From positions 62,001 to 126,000 of the forward strand of contig NZ_FOUG01000017.1 of NCBI RefSeq assembly GCF_900114785.1: a stretch of DNA of 64,000 nucleotides, given 5' to 3'. Below, piece by piece: positions 62,458 to 64,000 of this stretch (position 1 is its first letter; every line of letters starts with the position of its first letter). Below the pieces are notes generated by a model. It did no database searches and was not told where the DNA came from. It was given only the letters and a program-made list of their open reading frames with translations. The translations under genes were made by a program, and so were the position numbers. This stretch comes from Variovorax sp. OV329. GTDB lineage: Bacteria; Pseudomonadota; Gammaproteobacteria; Burkholderiales; Burkholderiaceae_C.

Positions 62458-63306
62458 ATGAAACTCATCAGCTTCCAATACAACAGCATCGACAGCTACG
62501 GCGCGGTGCAAGGCGAACGCGTGGTCGACCTCGGCGCGGTCTTCGGCGCGCGCGCGCCCGACCTCAAGGCGCTGATCGCCGCCGGCCTGGTGGCCGAGGC
62601 CGCCAACGCCGCCGCGAACGCGAAGGTCAGCCTGCCCCTGAGCGAAGTGAAGCTGCTGCCGGTGATCCCCAACCCGGGCAAGATCATCTGCGTGGGCCTG
62701 AACTACGGCGAGCACGTGCGCGAGACCGGCCGCGAGATCACCGAGAAGCCCGCCCTCTTCCTGCGCGTGTCCGACTCGCAGCTCGCGCATGGCGAGGACA
62801 TCATGCTGCCGCGCGAATCGACACGGCTGGACTACGAGGGTGAGATCGCCATCGTCATCGGCCAGGGCGGCCGCCGCATCGCCGAAGCCGACGCCTGGAA
62901 GCACATCGCCGGATACGCCTGCTACAACGACGGCACCATCCGCGACTGGCAGTCCGCCACCACGCAGTGGACCGCCGGCAAGAATTTCTGGCGCACCGGC
63001 GGCTTCGGCCCCTGGATGGTCACGCGCGACGAGATCGCCGACGACCGGGTGATGACCCTCGTCACGCGCCTGAACGGCCAGGAGATGCAGCGCACCACCA
63101 CCGACAAGATGATTCACAGCATCCCGGCGCAGATCGCGCACATCTCGGCCTTCACGCCGCTGCATCCGGGCGACGTCATCGTGACCGGCACGCCCGGTGG
63201 CGTGGGTGCCAAGCGCAACCCGCCCGTGTGGATGAAGGCAGGCGACGTGGTGGAGATCGACGTGGACGCGATCGGCGTGCTGCGCAACGGCGTGCGCGCC
63301 GAGTAA
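62458..63306 (+). CDS. Fumarylacetoacetate hydrolase family protein
   Basis: 282 residues: IICVGLNYGEHVRETGREI, metal ligands in LDYEGEIAIVIG and the FAH motifs YACYNDGTIRDWQ, KNFWRTGGFGPWMV, HSIPAQIAHIS and GDVIVTGTPGGVGAKRNPPVWMKAGD. In meta-cleavage pathways such enzymes hydrolyse or decarboxylate ring-fission products. Last gene of the hydroxylase cluster. Confidence 0.92.
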   Translation: MKLISFQYNSIDSYGAVQGERVVDLGAVFGARAPDLKALIAAGLVAEAANAAANAKVSLPLSEVKLLPVIPNPGKIICVGLNYGEHVRETGREITEKPALFLRVSDSQLAHGEDIMLPRESTRLDYEGEIAIVIGQGGRRIAEADAWKHIAGYACYNDGTIRDWQSATTQWTAGKNFWRTGGFGPWMVTRDEIADDRVMTLVTRLNGQEMQRTTTDKMIHSIPAQIAHISAFTPLHPGDVIVTGTPGGVGAKRNPPVWMKAGDVVEIDVDAIGVLRNGVRAE

Positions 63307-63320
63307 ACAAGGATGCCGCG

Positions 63321-63596
63321 CTAGTTGCGCGGCGCGCCGGTGCCGCTGGTGTCGCCGGTGCCGGTGCCTTCCGCGTTTCCAGGCCCCGCGGCGCCGCTCT
63401 GGCCACCCTCGGCGGGCGCAGGCCTCTGCTGCGTCGTCGGCGTGTCGGGGTTCAAAGGTCCAGCCCGCTCACGCGAGACCAGGTTGTAGCCCACGGCACC
63501 TGCGATGAGCACGGCCACGAGGACCGCGCCCCAGCGGAATGCGCGCTTGTTGTCCTGCCGGTCGTGGCGGGCGTTGGCTCGTGTCGAAGAGTCCAT
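63321..63596 (-). CDS. Small single-helix membrane protein, unknown
   Basis: 91 residues. A basic N-terminus (ARHDRQDNKRAFRW), one membrane helix (GAVLVAVLIAGAVGYNLV), then a low-complexity Pro/Gly/Thr/Ala periplasmic tail. No family recognised; convergent with the FAH gene. The 154 bases upstream (63597-63750) hold nothing obvious. Confidence 0.5.
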   Translation of the reverse strand: MDSSTRANARHDRQDNKRAFRWGAVLVAVLIAGAVGYNLVSRERAGPLNPDTPTTQQRPAPAEGGQSGAAGPGNAEGTGTGDTSGTGAPRN

Positions 63597-63750
63597 GATG
63601 TTGGTTCTCGCTGAAGGCCGAAGCCCTCACCTTAGGCATGAAGCTGCTGCGAGGGCGTAGGAGCATCGAAGCGGCCTGCGTAGGAGGTATCGGCGGTGCG
63701 CTGACACGCATGCCGAGCACGGCTGCGATCCGCTGCTGCGCCCTCGCGCG

Positions 63751-64000
63751 TCAGGCTTCCGGCGACTCCGTGTCCAGGCCGCCGCCGGCGATCGCATCGC
63801 GTGCCGATTGCGCCAGCTTCTCGTAGCGGTCGCGGAAGATCTGCAACTCCTTGTCTTCCAGTTCTTCCAGATCCAGCAGCGCGTTGTGGGCGCCGCGCGT
63901 GGCGCGGATCAGTTCGTCGAGCTTGATCTGGATCGCGGCGGTGTCCCGGTTCTGTGAGTTCTGGATCAGGAAAACCATCAGGAAGGTGACGATGGTGGTG
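63751..64000 (-). CDS. Low-affinity iron permease family protein (5' end outside window)
   Basis: C-terminal 82 or so residues of a protein that begins beyond the window. TTIVTFLMVFLIQNSQNRDTAAIQIKLDELIRAT and ARNALLDLEELEDKELQIF-like sequence (GAHNALLDLEELEDKELQIFRDRYEKLA) identify the low-affinity Fe/Cu permease family (Fet4-like). The start used by a naive caller at 63978 is an internal Met inside the last membrane helix. Confidence 0.88.
   Translation of the reverse strand, partial: TTIVTFLMVFLIQNSQNRDTAAIQIKLDELIRATRGAHNALLDLEELEDKELQIFRDRYEKLAQSARDAIAGGGLDTESPEA

Overview
The window is a high-GC chromosomal stretch from a betaproteobacterium of the order Burkholderiales, most likely family Comamonadaceae (Variovorax/Ramlibacter-like; the genus cannot be fixed from the sequence). 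The reasons are local gene orders: dnaX-ybaB-recR next to ffs; trxA then rho then a type B L31 gene; gloB divergent from a methyltransferase with rnhA nearby; and a Bug-type tricarboxylate receptor. There is no prophage, insertion sequence, integrase or CRISPR array. About 68 protein genes are annotated (two cut by the window edges), with two tRNAs and the SRP RNA.

Layout. 1-7 kb: M20 peptidase (cut), then a tightly overlapping minus-strand operon (methyltransferase, secreted protein of unknown function, multi-His membrane protein, rnhA), divergent from gloB, mltD and a DUF2200 gene. 7-11 kb: an LtrA-like membrane protein and a NitT/TauT-type ABC transporter with a terminator inside its operon. 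11-16 kb: MAPEG protein, recR, ybaB, dnaX (with an A9 slippage site), a zinc metalloprotease and ffs. 16-22.5 kb: JmjC/cupin protein with a coupled small gene, flavoprotein, trxA, rho, Gfo/Idh oxidoreductase and L31. 22.6-25.7 kb: ArnT-like membrane protein and MATE exporter.

25.7-37.8 kb is a phosphate island. pstSCAB-phoU-phoB-phoR is divergent from ppx; ppk1-sixA and an OlsB-like ornithine-lipid acyltransferase follow. PHO-box-like direct repeats with 11-bp spacing lie before pstS, ppx and ppk1, and a fourfold 11-bp repeat lies before the olsB-like gene. Read together this is Pi uptake, polyphosphate synthesis and breakdown, and membrane lipid replacement under PhoB.

37.9-49.4 kb: a cyclic-nucleotide-domain/thioredoxin-reductase fusion without the CxxC, a GST, tRNA-Pro, SDR, DUF1810, tRNA-Arg, a bile-acid:sodium-symporter-family protein, a Crp/Fnr regulator divergent from an HD protein-class II aldolase-acyl-CoA ligase run, a UdgX-type protein and an exported intradiol-dioxygenase-like protein. 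49.5-56.8 kb: a signalling operon (multi-GAF hybrid kinase, Hpt, receiver-cyclase) followed by a TerC-CBS membrane protein. 56.8-57.7 kb: soxR divergent from a small monooxygenase with a perfect SoxR box between them. 57.7-63.3 kb: an aromatic-type catabolic cluster (Asp/Glu racemase-like and Bug receptor on one strand; VOC dioxygenase, FAD hydroxylase, IclR regulator and FAH hydrolase on the other) with divergent promoters sharing their -35 region. The window ends inside a low-affinity iron permease gene.
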